Below, piece after piece: positions 9,261 through 16,830 of a stretch of 64,000 nt of DNA. This DNA comes from Salinilacihabitans rarus (lineage in GTDB: Archaea > Halobacteriota > Halobacteria > Halobacteriales > Natrialbaceae): the NCBI RefSeq assembly GCF_024296665.1, contig NZ_CP100762.1, forward strand, positions 2,046,001-2,110,000, written 5' to 3'. The notes beneath the pieces were generated by a model, which was not told where the DNA came from, did not search any database, and saw only the letters and a list, made by a program, of their open reading frames with translations. A program made the translations under genes and the position numbers. Each line of letters begins with the position of its first letter. The first letter of the stretch is position 1.

Positions 9261-9527
9261 GTGTCACAGGATCGTCCGGACCGGCCGTCGGTCGCCCGGT
9301 TCCTCGCCGCCCTCAGGGTCAAGCGCAACGCGACGATCGGTCTGGCCGTCGGTACCGGGTTCGCCGCCGTCGTCTACCTGTTCTTCGTCGTCCTCGCGCC
9401 CGGGACGACCCGGGATCCGTCGTACTACCTCGTGCTCGCGTTCACGCTCGCGCTGGCGACCGCGGGCACCGTCGCGCTCGCGCTGACGCTGCGCTCGGCG
9501 ATCAGACTCTCGCGGGACCGCGACTAG
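9261..9527 (+). CDS. Small two-helix membrane protein, unknown function
   Basis: The 88-residue protein has a basic N-terminus ('LRVKRNATIG') and two hydrophobic segments, about residues 25-45 and 55-75. No family is recognised. The GTG at 9261 is chosen because the upstream part of the frame is not coding-like and this start yields a compact membrane protein. Its last four bases overlap the end of the convergent PhoU/TrkA-C gene. It lies divergently from the SpoIIM-type gene, 142 bases away. Confidence 0.65.
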   Translation: MSQDRPDRPSVARFLAALRVKRNATIGLAVGTGFAAVVYLFFVVLAPGTTRDPSYYLVLAFTLALATAGTVALALTLRSAIRLSRDRD

Positions 9528-10732
9528 GAGAGCAACGCTTCGAGGCGTTCGGCGCCCGTCCGCGTCCCCTTCGCGAGGACGACGTCGCCCGCGTCGAGGT
9601 CCGTCTCGGGGCCGGGCTGGATCGCCCACTCGTCGTCGTGGGTGCCCGCCGACCCGCGGGGGCGACGGACGGCAATGATGCGCATCCCCGTCTCGGTGCG
9701 GACCATCTGATCGCCGATGGTCGTCCCGTCGAGGTCGCTCCCCGCGGCGACGGTAAAGCGGACGATCACCTCGTCGCTCTCGAAGACGGCCTCGGCGACG
9801 ACCGGGTGGGTCCCCAGCCCCCGGAGGACGCCCTCGGCGAGTTCGAGCGCCGCGTCGCTGATGACCTCGGTACTGCCCGCGAGGTGGACCAGCCCCCGGA
9901 GGGCGACCGGTTCCTCGACGCGGCCGGCCGCGCGCAGCGTCCACGCCTCGAAGCGCGACTCGAGTTGGTCGACCTCGGCTTCGAGGGCGGCGACCTCCTC
10001 GGCGAGGTCCGTGCTGTCGTAGAGCACCGAGCCGTACGCGAGGTCGACGGCGAGTTCGCTCATGTTCTTCATCAGGACGATGGCGTCGACCGCCCGTTCG
10101 AGGTCCTCGATGCGGGGTTCGACCTGCTCGCCGGACTCGTAGGGCTCGCCGGAGACCGTCTCGTACACCGGCCCGAGGTTGTCCTCGGAGCCGCGCATGA
10201 AGACGACGTCGTCGGGTTCGAGCACCGTCTCCCGGTCGGGGTTGAGGAGCCACTCGCCGGCCCGCCGGATGGCGATCACGCGGACGCCGGTCTCGGTTTC
10301 GAGGGTGAGGTCGCCGAGACTCCGGCCGGCGAACCGGGAGTCGGCGTCGACGGTCGCGCGGACGACCGACTCGACGGCCTCGGGGAGGGCGGTCCGCATC
10401 GCGTCCGGGAGGCCGATCTCCTCCAGGACGACCTTCGCGATGTCGCCGGCGGCGTCGGAGATCTTCTCGGCGGCCCCGACGACGCCGAGGACCGGCGCGA
10501 GCTGTTCGGCGTCCTCCGTATTGCGGGCGGCCATCAGCAGGCTCATCCGGGCCTGCAGCTGCAGGACGTCCATGCGCTCTTCGAGGTCGAGGACCTCCTC
10601 GGCGACTTCCTCGCTGCCGAACAGCACGGCCGAGTACGAGAGGTCGATCAACAGCTCGGCCGTGTCTTTCATCTCCGCGAGCACCGCCTTGACGCCGATC
10701 GGCCGGTACTCGACCTCGCGGGACCCGTCCAT
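9524..10732 (-). CDS. PhoU / TrkA-C tandem-repeat regulator of cation transport
   Basis: This 402-residue cytoplasmic protein is an internal duplication. Each half has an alpha-helical PhoU-like region (about residues 15-110 and 215-310) followed by a TrkA-C/RCK-C beta domain (about 115-200 and 315-395). Matching sentences are 'MKDTAELLIDLSYSAVLFGSEE' shortened as 'AELLIDLSYSAVLFG' in half one and 'SELAVDLAYGSVLYD' in half two; both TrkA-C parts carry 'TETG-R-IAIRR'. TrkA-C domains bind ligands such as cyclic di-AMP or nucleotides and gate K+ or Mg2+ transporters. No channel gene lies beside it, so its partner is elsewhere. Confidence 0.85.
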   Translation of the reverse strand: MDGSREVEYRPIGVKAVLAEMKDTAELLIDLSYSAVLFGSEEVAEEVLDLEERMDVLQLQARMSLLMAARNTEDAEQLAPVLGVVGAAEKISDAAGDIAKVVLEEIGLPDAMRTALPEAVESVVRATVDADSRFAGRSLGDLTLETETGVRVIAIRRAGEWLLNPDRETVLEPDDVVFMRGSEDNLGPVYETVSGEPYESGEQVEPRIEDLERAVDAIVLMKNMSELAVDLAYGSVLYDSTDLAEEVAALEAEVDQLESRFEAWTLRAAGRVEEPVALRGLVHLAGSTEVISDAALELAEGVLRGLGTHPVVAEAVFESDEVIVRFTVAAGSDLDGTTIGDQMVRTETGMRIIAVRRPRGSAGTHDDEWAIQPGPETDLDAGDVVLAKGTRTGAERLEALLS

Positions 10733-10874
10733 GTACCCGCAGTTACGTCGGCGGCGAGAAAAACGTTACCGAGGTCACCTCGCGGCGACCGTCGTCCGGC
10801 CGCCGACCGGCGTATTTCCACGCGGCGGGAATCGGCGACCCTTCTTATGGCGGCTCAGACGGAAGGTACGAGTA

Positions 10875-11528
10875 ATGACAGGGTATCGCGCGACGGTCGC
10901 GATCCGCGAACCGGCGGACTGTCCGGTCGCCCTTGCCTCCGCGGAGACCGGCAAGGCGGTCGACGACGTCGCTCGCTCGTCGCGACCGACCACCGACGGA
11001 GCGGTCCTCGAAGAGTTCCGGGTCACGGGCGACGGCAACGGCGTCGACGCGGGGACGGTCGGCGTCGACGTCGAACCGGTCACCGAGTCCGAAACGGAGA
11101 GCGTCTACCGGTTCGAACGCGACTGGCGGGAGGGCTGTGTCTGTGACGTCATCGAGTCGTGTGGGACCCCAGTCGCCTCGGTCCGGGCCGACGACGGCGC
11201 GCTGTTGGTGTCGCTTCGCAGCGGCGACCTCGAATCCATCTCGGACATCGTCGGCGACCTCAAAGGGCAGTTCGAGGGCGTCCACCTCCGGGAACTCGCC
11301 GAGACCGGCGACGGCTCCTCGTCGGATCTGGTGCTCGTCGACCGCGGACGGCTCACCGACCGCCAGCGGGAGGTCCTTGAGACCGCCCACGAGATGGGCT
11401 ACTTCGAGTACCCGAAGCGGTCGAACGCCGGCGAGGTCGCCGAGGCGCTCGGCATCTCCGGCTCGACGTTCGCCGAGCACCTCGCGGCCGCCCAGCGCAA
11501 GCTCATGGACGCGCTCGTCGAGTTCTGA
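10875..11528 (+). CDS. HTH_10 (bacterio-opsin activator family) transcription regulator
   Basis: This 217-residue regulator ends with the HTH_10 DNA-binding domain of haloarchaeal Bat-type proteins: 'LTDRQREVLETAHEMGYFEYP' shortened as 'LTDRQREVLETAHEMGYFE', followed by 'VAEALGISGSTFAEHLAAAQRKL' as the recognition part, about residues 155-215. The N-terminal 150 residues form the usual sensor-like beta domain with two Cys ('GCVCDVIESCG', about residues 92-102) that could bind metal or sense redox. A TATA-like CTTCTTATGG (10840-10849) lies about 28 bases before the ATG, so the transcript is leaderless. Targets are unknown. Confidence 0.88.
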   Translation: MTGYRATVAIREPADCPVALASAETGKAVDDVARSSRPTTDGAVLEEFRVTGDGNGVDAGTVGVDVEPVTESETESVYRFERDWREGCVCDVIESCGTPVASVRADDGALLVSLRSGDLESISDIVGDLKGQFEGVHLRELAETGDGSSSDLVLVDRGRLTDRQREVLETAHEMGYFEYPKRSNAGEVAEALGISGSTFAEHLAAAQRKLMDALVEF

Positions 11529-11609
11529 GCGCCGAACGGGGGCGTCTCTGCCCCGCCGCCGACGAGAGCGGCCGCGCCGCACGCGTTTCGAGCGGGGGTT
11601 CGCCGCGGA

Positions 11610-11622
11610 AACGATAATGCTT
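11610..11622 (+). promoter_or_regulatory. Likely citrate synthase promoter
   Basis: The AT-rich stretch ACGATAATGCTTT here lies about 30 bases before the ATG of the citrate synthase gene in an otherwise GC-rich gap, matching archaeal TATA spacing. Confidence 0.45.
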
Positions 11623-11649
11623 TTCCATGGGCGACTGAAATCCATCAAT

Positions 11650-12798
11650 ATGGCTGACGACCTCAGGAAAGGGCTGGAGGGTGTGCTGGTCGCCGAATCC
11701 GAACTCAGCTCGATCGACGGCGACGCGGGTCGGTTGATCTACCGCGGCTACGCCATCGAGGACCTCGCCCGGGGCGCGAGCTACGAGGAGGTGCTCTACC
11801 TGCTCTGGCACGGCCACCTCCCCGACGAGGGCGAACTCGCCGAGTTCACCGAGGCGATGGCGGCCGAGCGCGAGGTCGACGACGACCTCCTCGAGACGGT
11901 GCGCACGCTCGCCGACGCCGGCGAGAAGCCGATGGCCGCGCTCCGGACGGCGGTGTCGATGCTGTCGGCGACCGAACCCGAGGCCGACGCGGACGCCGCG
12001 GACCTCGAGGCGAGCCTCCGGAAGGGGCGCCGGATCACCGCCAAGATCCCCACGGTGCTCGCGGCGTTCGAGCGGTTCCGCCTCGGCGAGGAGCCCGTCG
12101 AGCCCGACCCCGACCTCGGGCTGGCCGCGAACTTCCTCTACATGCTCACCGGCGAGGAGCCCGACGAGGTCGCCGCCGAGACGTTCGATCAGGCGCTGAT
12201 CCTCCACGCCGACCACGGCCTGAACGCCTCGACGTTCACGGCGATGGTGATCGGCTCGACGATGGCCGACCTCTACGGCGCCGTCACCGGCGGCATCGGC
12301 GCCCTCTCGGGCCCGCTGCACGGCGGCGCCAACCAGGACGTGATGGAGGTGCTCATGGAGATCGACGAGAGCGACCTCGACCCCCGCGACTGGGTCGAGC
12401 AGGCGACCGACGAGGGTCGTCGCATCCCCGGCTTCGGCCACCGGGTCTACAACGTCAAGGACCCCCGCGCGAAGATCCTGCAGGAGCGCAGCCGCGAACT
12501 CGCCGAGAACGGCGAGTCGAAGTGGTACGAGATCACGACCACGATCGAGGAGTACCTCACCGGGGAGAAGGGCCTCGTCAAGAAGGGCATCGCCCCGAAC
12601 GTCGACTTCTACTCCGGGTCGGTCTACTACCAGCTCGGCATCCCGATCGACATGTACACGCCCATCTTCGCGATGTCCCGCGCGGGCGGCTGGATCGCCC
12701 ACGTCCTCGAATACCAGGAGGACAACCGGCTCATCCGGCCCCGCGCCCGCTACACCGGGCCCGGGGACGAGGCGTTCGTCCCGCTGGAAGAGCGCTGA
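11650..12798 (+). CDS. gltA: Citrate synthase
   Basis: The 382-residue enzyme condenses acetyl-CoA and oxaloacetate to citrate at the entry of the TCA cycle. Catalytic residues are visible: the His of 'PLHGGANQDV', the His of 'GFGHRVYNV' and the Asp of 'NVDFYSGSVYY'. The N-terminal 'GRLIYRGYAIEDLA' is typical of the short archaeal/Gram-positive form. The ATG giving MADDLRKGLEGV was preferred to an upstream in-frame ATG at about 11617 because it matches the family start and the promoter spacing. Single gene. Confidence 0.96.
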   Translation: MADDLRKGLEGVLVAESELSSIDGDAGRLIYRGYAIEDLARGASYEEVLYLLWHGHLPDEGELAEFTEAMAAEREVDDDLLETVRTLADAGEKPMAALRTAVSMLSATEPEADADAADLEASLRKGRRITAKIPTVLAAFERFRLGEEPVEPDPDLGLAANFLYMLTGEEPDEVAAETFDQALILHADHGLNASTFTAMVIGSTMADLYGAVTGGIGALSGPLHGGANQDVMEVLMEIDESDLDPRDWVEQATDEGRRIPGFGHRVYNVKDPRAKILQERSRELAENGESKWYEITTTIEEYLTGEKGLVKKGIAPNVDFYSGSVYYQLGIPIDMYTPIFAMSRAGGWIAHVLEYQEDNRLIRPRARYTGPGDEAFVPLEER

Positions 12799-12906
12799 AC
12801 TCGTCGACCCGAACCCGCTCTTTTCGACGGCCGTTCGTCACTGCAGTTCCCACAGCAGCCGCGAGGTCGCCGCCAGCGAGACGAGCAACCCGGCGAGGCC
12901 CCCGGC
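12799..12906. other. Short gap between converging genes
   Basis: A CTCTTTTC tract at about 12818-12826 could end citrate synthase transcription. On the minus strand, bases 12839-12906 read 'LAGLLVSLAATSRLLWELQ' and a stop, which looks protein-like, but no start codon fits and it directly follows the MATE stop codon. Confidence 0.4.
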
Positions 12907-14289
12907 TCAGTCGTCCGAGACGGTCCCGCGGTCTTCCATCAGCCGCGCGGCCTTCCCCGCCCAGTCGCCGCGGACGTAGCCGGCCGCGACGACGGCGAAC
13001 GCCCACGCGTAGAAGAGGACGATGCCGGCACAGATGCCGACGACGCCCCAGCCAAGCGGGACCGCCGCGACGTACGAGAACCCGAGGAAGAACAGCACGA
13101 GGCCGCTCGCGCGGGCGAGAAACGGGACGGTCGTCTCGCCGGCCCCCTGCAGGGAGCCCGCGATGACGACGTAGACGACGAGGAAGGGCGCGCTCAGGCC
13201 GTACGCCCGCGCGAAGGCGATCGCGTGGCCGACCGTCTCGGCGTCGTCGGTGAAGACGGCTACGAACCGATCGGCCTCGACGGCGAGCGCGACGCCGACG
13301 ACGCCCACCGTGGCCAGTCCGAGGCCGGCGATGGCCCACCCCTCGAACCGGGCGGCGTCGGGGCGGCCCTCGCCGAGACGCTGGCCGACGACGACGCTCG
13401 CGGCGACGTTGTACCCCCGCGAGAACGGGCTGGTGACCTGCTGGTAGAGCCGGCGACCGATCTGGTAGGCCGCGTTGACCTCCGTCCCGAGGAGCAACAG
13501 CAGCGAGTTGAACGGGAACTCGACGGCCGTCGCGACCAGCCCCTCGGCGACCCGGGGCGTGCTGACGGCGACCAGCTGGCGCGCGACGACCGCGTCGGAG
13601 GGCCGGACGAGCGAGCCCTGTCGCCACGGCCCCGCGATGACGCCGACGAGCGCGACCGCGGTGAAGACGTTGGCGGCCGCCGTCGCGACGCCGACGCCGA
13701 CGATTTCGAGCCGCGGCGCGCCGAACAGCCCGAGACCCAGGACGAACGACCCGGTGGCGTTGAGCACGTTCGCGACCACGTTGACGACCATCGGCGAGAC
13801 GGTGTCGCCGGTCCCCTGCAGCGAGCGGGCGGCGATCAGGCCGACGTGGCGCGCGGGCGCCGTCGCCATGACGATCAGCAGGTAGATCGAGCCGAGTTCG
13901 ACGGTCCGGGACTCGGCACCCAGCACCGCGATGGCGAACTCGTTGGCGACGAAGGCGAGCGCGACGAACGGAACTCCAGCCACCGCGCCGATCAGCAGCG
14001 CCTGCGTGATCGCCTCGTCCCGGGTGGCCGTCGCCCCGCTGCCGGTGTCCTGACTGGAGAGCGCGATCGCACCGCCGCCGAGGCCGAGGCCGATCCGCAG
14101 CGGGAGGCGGGCGTAGAGGTCCGCGAGCCCGATGGCGGCGATGGCCGCGGGCGAGAAGAGGCCGGTGACGACGATGTCGACGGTCCGCATCAGCGTCCGC
14201 GTCGTCTGTTCGGCCATAATCGGCCACGCGAGCGCCAGCACGCGCTTCCAGACGGCGAGCGTGCGCGCGCGGACGCCGTGACCGGCCAT
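12907..14289 (-). CDS. MATE family multidrug/cation antiporter
   Basis: This 460-residue membrane protein has about 12 hydrophobic segments in two halves, the layout of MATE exporters that expel organic cations against Na+ or H+. Family features include 'LALAWPIMAEQTTRTLMRTVDI' (cited here in part: 'LAWPIMAEQTTRTLM'), 'RSLQGTGDTVSPM' in half one and the parallel 'GSLQGAGETTVPF' in half two. The ATG at 14289 gives MAGHGVRARTLAVWKRVL before the first segment. Its substrate cannot be predicted. It runs divergently from the cyclotransferase remnant. Confidence 0.9.
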   Translation of the reverse strand: MAGHGVRARTLAVWKRVLALAWPIMAEQTTRTLMRTVDIVVTGLFSPAAIAAIGLADLYARLPLRIGLGLGGGAIALSSQDTGSGATATRDEAITQALLIGAVAGVPFVALAFVANEFAIAVLGAESRTVELGSIYLLIVMATAPARHVGLIAARSLQGTGDTVSPMVVNVVANVLNATGSFVLGLGLFGAPRLEIVGVGVATAAANVFTAVALVGVIAGPWRQGSLVRPSDAVVARQLVAVSTPRVAEGLVATAVEFPFNSLLLLLGTEVNAAYQIGRRLYQQVTSPFSRGYNVAASVVVGQRLGEGRPDAARFEGWAIAGLGLATVGVVGVALAVEADRFVAVFTDDAETVGHAIAFARAYGLSAPFLVVYVVIAGSLQGAGETTVPFLARASGLVLFFLGFSYVAAVPLGWGVVGICAGIVLFYAWAFAVVAAGYVRGDWAGKAARLMEDRGTVSDD

Positions 14290-14360
14290 ACGAATCGAAA
14301 TACGGTCGGCCAGTTTACCGTGTCGGTACGAGCAAGGCGCTCGCGACCGTACGTCCGAAC

Positions 14361-14510
14361 GTGACCCGCGAGACCGTCTTCGTCTACGGGACGCTGACCG
14401 ATCCGGCGCGCGCGGACGGCGACGCGGTCTGGACGTACGTCGGCGACCCGGACCGACTGGGGGTGAGCGAGCGCGTCGACTGGCCGCCGGGCGACGAGTT
14501 CCGCGCGTCC
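14361..14510 (+). pseudogene. Internally deleted gamma-glutamylcyclotransferase (AIG2-like) remnant
   Basis: Translation from the GTG at 14361 begins 'TVFVYGTLTDPARA', the exact N-terminal signature of haloarchaeal AIG2/GGCT proteins. It then jumps after some ten residues to 'YVGDPDRLGVSERVDWPPGDEF', which resembles the C-terminal end of the same family. About 80 central residues that form the active site, including the catalytic Glu, are missing. The frame continues to 14792 but the later part does not look like protein and runs through a promoter. I infer a one-event internal deletion that left an inactive gene. Confidence 0.7.
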
Positions 14511-14636
14511 GGCGGGACCTCCGGCGTCGCGGGATCGTGGTACGCACTCGCGAATGACGGCCGAACGACGGGCGTCAGACGCCAGTTCTACCCCGCTCTC
14601 GTCCGGCGATTCCACTTCCGGCGCGGAGGGATGAAA

Positions 14637-14644
14637 TTTATATA
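14637..14644 (+). promoter_or_regulatory. Strong TATA box with no assigned gene
   Basis: TTTATATA with an upstream purine-rich GATGAAA is one of the two best TATA boxes in the window; the other belongs to the thermosome gene. A transcript should start near 14665. ilvA starts at 14812 and has its own closer TATA-like box, so this promoter either gives ilvA a long leader or makes a separate short RNA. Confidence 0.65.
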
Positions 14645-14664
14645 CTCCCCGTTCCCCTATACAG

Positions 14665-14735
14665 TCGCACGTCACACGCCGTGCATCCCTGTATTCCCTG
14701 TCGTGCTGCCCGCGCCCGGCAGCACGAGTTTCCAC
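14665..14735 (+). ncRNA. Candidate small RNA or ilvA leader with perfect 10-bp hairpin
   Basis: Downstream of the TATA box at 14637, bases 14701-14710 (TCGTGCTGCC) and 14718-14727 (GGCAGCACGA) are perfect inverted repeats with a seven-base loop, followed by GTTT. This could be a terminator-like or protected 3' hairpin of a roughly 65-base RNA, or part of a leader controlling ilvA. A GTG-started 32-codon frame (14681-14779, beginning with His-Pro-Cys-Ile-Pro-Cys) crosses the hairpin, so a leader peptide is another option. No known RNA family was recognised. Confidence 0.4.
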
Positions 14736-14782
14736 GTCGACCAGCCGCGGCGCTCGCGCCGGTCCGCGGCGGAAAGTAACCC

Positions 14783-14792
14783 TTTACAATAA
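14783..14792 (+). promoter_or_regulatory. TATA-like box of ilvA
   Basis: TTTACAATAA lies about 25 bases before the ilvA ATG, which suits a leaderless ilvA transcript. Confidence 0.5.
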
Positions 14793-14811
14793 TTGCCGAG
14801 TAATCGAGGGC

Positions 14812-16023
14812 ATGCTCGAACTCGCGGACATCCTCGAGGCGCGCGAGCGGGTGCGCGAGACCGCCCGGCACACGCCGCTGTCGTACTCGCACACCTACTC
14901 GGAGATGACGGGGGCGGAGGTCCACCTCAAACTGGAGAACTTCCAGCGGACGGGCGCGTTCAAGATCCGCGGGGCGACCAACCGGATCGCGACGCTCTCG
15001 GCGGCCGAGAAGGAGGCGGGCGTCGTCACGGCCAGCGCGGGCAACCACGCGCAAGGCGTCGCGCTCGCGGCCTCGCGGGCCGGCGTCGACTCGAAGATCG
15101 TCATGCCCGAGGACGCCCCCATCTCGAAGGTCAAGGCCACGCGCAGTTACGGCGCCGAGATCGTCCTCCACGGCGCCGACTACGCCGAGGCCGCCGAGCG
15201 CGCCCACGAGATCGAACGCGAGGAGGGGCGCACCTACGTCCACGCCTTCGACGACGAGTACGTGATGGCCGGTCAGGGGACGCTCGGCCTCGAAATCCTC
15301 GAGGACTGCCCCGACGTCGACACCGTCGTCGTCCCGATCGGCGGCGGCGGCCTGATCGGCGGCATCGCGACCGCGATCGAGGCGAAAGCGCCCGACGTCC
15401 GCGTGATCGGCGTCCAGTCCGAGGGGGCGTCGAGCGTCGCCGACTCCCTCGAAAAGGGTGAGGTCGTCTCGCTCGACGGCGTCGAGACGATCGCCGACGG
15501 CATCGCCACCCGCAGCGTCGGCGAGCGAACGTTCCCGATCATCGACGAGCGCGTCGACGAGGTCGTCACCGTCTCCGACGAGGAGGTCGCGATGGCCGTC
15601 GTCTACCTCCTCGAACGGTCGAAGACGATGGTCGAGGGGGCTGGCGCGGTGCCGCTCGCGGCCCTGCTGTTCGAGCGGTTCGACGTCGACCCCGGCGAGA
15701 CGGTCGTCCCCGTCCTCTCCGGGGGCAACATCGACCTCAACCTGCTCACGACCGTCATCGTCCGCGGGCTGGTCGAGACCGGCCGCTACCTGAAGATCCG
15801 CACCGTCCTGAAAGACCGCCCCGGCGCGCTCGAGGAACTGCTCGCGGTCATCTCCGCCCACCGGGCGAACATCTACGCCATCCAGCACGACCGCACCTCG
15901 CGGGATATCGGCATGAGCGACACCGAAGTCGAGATCGACCTCGAAACCCGCGGCCACGAACACGTCGCGGACCTCATCGCGGCGATCGAGGAGCGCGGCT
16001 ACGAGGTCGAGGCGCTCGTCTGA
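14812..16023 (+). CDS. ilvA: Threonine dehydratase (ammonia-lyase) with ACT domain
   Basis: This 403-residue PLP enzyme deaminates threonine to 2-oxobutanoate, the first step to isoleucine, and can also act on serine. PLP lysine K51 is in 'RTGAFKIRGA'; the phosphate-binding loop is 'IGGGGLIGG' near residue 178; a C-terminal ACT domain (about 325-403, 'LKDRPGALEELLAVIS') points to allosteric control by an amino acid. The ATG at 14812 fits the family start. ridA follows 41 bases downstream and removes the reactive enamine/imine products of this enzyme, so the pair is functionally coupled. Confidence 0.95.
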   Translation: MLELADILEARERVRETARHTPLSYSHTYSEMTGAEVHLKLENFQRTGAFKIRGATNRIATLSAAEKEAGVVTASAGNHAQGVALAASRAGVDSKIVMPEDAPISKVKATRSYGAEIVLHGADYAEAAERAHEIEREEGRTYVHAFDDEYVMAGQGTLGLEILEDCPDVDTVVVPIGGGGLIGGIATAIEAKAPDVRVIGVQSEGASSVADSLEKGEVVSLDGVETIADGIATRSVGERTFPIIDERVDEVVTVSDEEVAMAVVYLLERSKTMVEGAGAVPLAALLFERFDVDPGETVVPVLSGGNIDLNLLTTVIVRGLVETGRYLKIRTVLKDRPGALEELLAVISAHRANIYAIQHDRTSRDIGMSDTEVEIDLETRGHEHVADLIAAIEERGYEVEALV

Positions 16024-16064
16024 GTTCGCCGGTGTTTAAGTCCCGGCGCGCGGATGGGGCGCAC

Positions 16065-16445
16065 ATGAAACGCGTCGTGAGCACGGACGAGGCCCCCGAG
16101 GCCGTCGGTGCGTACAGTCAGGCGACGACGAACGGCTCGCTGCTCTTTACCGCGGGGCAGATCCCGCTGACCCCCGACGGCGAGTTGCTCGACGACGAAC
16201 CGATCGCGGTCCAGACCGAGCGGGCCCTCGACAACCTCGTCGCGATCCTCGAAGCGGAGGGCGCGAGCGCCGCGGACGTCCTCAAGGTGACGGTGTTCCT
16301 CGACGACATCGACGACTTCGAGGCGATGAACGAGACGTACGCGGGCTACTTCGACGAGGCGCCGCCGGCCCGCAGCGCCGTCGAGGTCGCGGCCCTCCCG
16401 AAGGGCGTCGGCGTCGAGATCGAGGCCGTCGCGGCGCTGGAGTGA
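16065..16445 (+). CDS. ridA: RidA family enamine/imine deaminase
   Basis: The 126-residue protein matches RidA (YjgF/UK114): N-terminal 'EAVGAYSQAT', middle 'FTAGQIPLTPDGEL', conserved Arg in 'PPARSAVEVAALPKG' and a closing 'VEIEAVAAL'. RidA hydrolyses 2-aminoacrylate and 2-iminobutanoate to release ammonia, protecting PLP enzymes. Placement directly after ilvA matches this role. The ATG giving MKRVVSTDEAPEA was chosen over an upstream start that would add 11 non-conserved residues. A sequence GTTTAAG at 16034-16040 could be its own TATA box. It overlaps the next gene by four bases. Confidence 0.95.
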   Translation: MKRVVSTDEAPEAVGAYSQATTNGSLLFTAGQIPLTPDGELLDDEPIAVQTERALDNLVAILEAEGASAADVLKVTVFLDDIDDFEAMNETYAGYFDEAPPARSAVEVAALPKGVGVEIEAVAALE

Positions 16446-16690
16446 GCGGGAGTCGACGGCGTCCGCGCGCGAAGTCCGCCCTGCTGTGGGGCGCAGTCGG
16501 CGCCGTGGCGTTCCTCGCGCTCGTCCAGGGCTACGCCCTGCTCGCCGACCCGCTGGTCTCGCTCGGTCAGGGCGCGGCCGTCGCCGTCCTCGTCGGCGCC
16601 GCGACCGCCGGGACGGCCTACGCCCTCGAACACCGGGTGGCCGCGTGGGCGGCCCGCCGGACCGGGGACGGGCCCGGGCCGGACGAGTAG
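16442..16690 (+). CDS. Small membrane protein coupled to ridA, unknown function
   Basis: The 82-residue protein starts at a GTG overlapping the ridA stop (GTGA). It has a basic N-terminus ('SRRRPRAKSALLWG') and two hydrophobic segments, about residues 13-35 and 41-62, with a charged tail. The overlap implies translational coupling with ridA. No family is recognised, and its link to threonine catabolism is unknown. Confidence 0.7.
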   Translation: MSGSRRRPRAKSALLWGAVGAVAFLALVQGYALLADPLVSLGQGAAVAVLVGAATAGTAYALEHRVAAWAARRTGDGPGPDE

Positions 16691-16743
16691 CCCCGATCCG
16701 GTCTCGTAACAGTTAAACGACCGACCCGGCTATCATCGACCGA

Positions 16744-16825
16744 GCCAGGATGGCCGAACGGTAAGGCGCACGCCTGGAAAGCGTGTTCCCTTTCGGGATT
16801 CAGGGTTCAAATCCCTGTCCTGGCG
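16744..16825 (+). tRNA. tRNA-Ser (GGA)
   Basis: The 82-base gene folds as a class II tRNA. The acceptor arms GCCAGGA (16744-16750) and TCCTGGC (16818-16824) pair perfectly, with G discriminator at 16825. The anticodon stem CACGC/GCGTG holds the loop CTGGAAA, giving anticodon GGA for UCC/UCU serine codons. A long variable arm with CCC/GGG stem and the T-arm AGGGTTCAAATCCCT follow. CCA is not encoded and no intron is present. A GTTAAAC TATA-like element lies at about 16711-16717, some 30 bases upstream. Confidence 0.96.
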
Positions 16826-16826
16826 C

Positions 16827-16830
16827 TTTT
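16827..16830 (+). terminator. Oligo-T terminator after tRNA-Ser
   Basis: GCTTTTGC directly follows the tRNA 3' end; a short T run is a normal archaeal tRNA terminator. Confidence 0.5.

Noticed and set aside
7817-11146. An 1109-codon plus-strand open frame
   Set aside because: It runs opposite a SpoIIM-type and a PhoU/TrkA-C gene with clear domains. Long antisense frames are expected at this GC content.
12839-12906. Protein-like minus-strand stretch after the MATE stop ('LAGLLVSLAATSRLLWELQ')
   Set aside because: There is no start codon in frame and it follows the MATE stop directly; a read-through tail cannot be supported.
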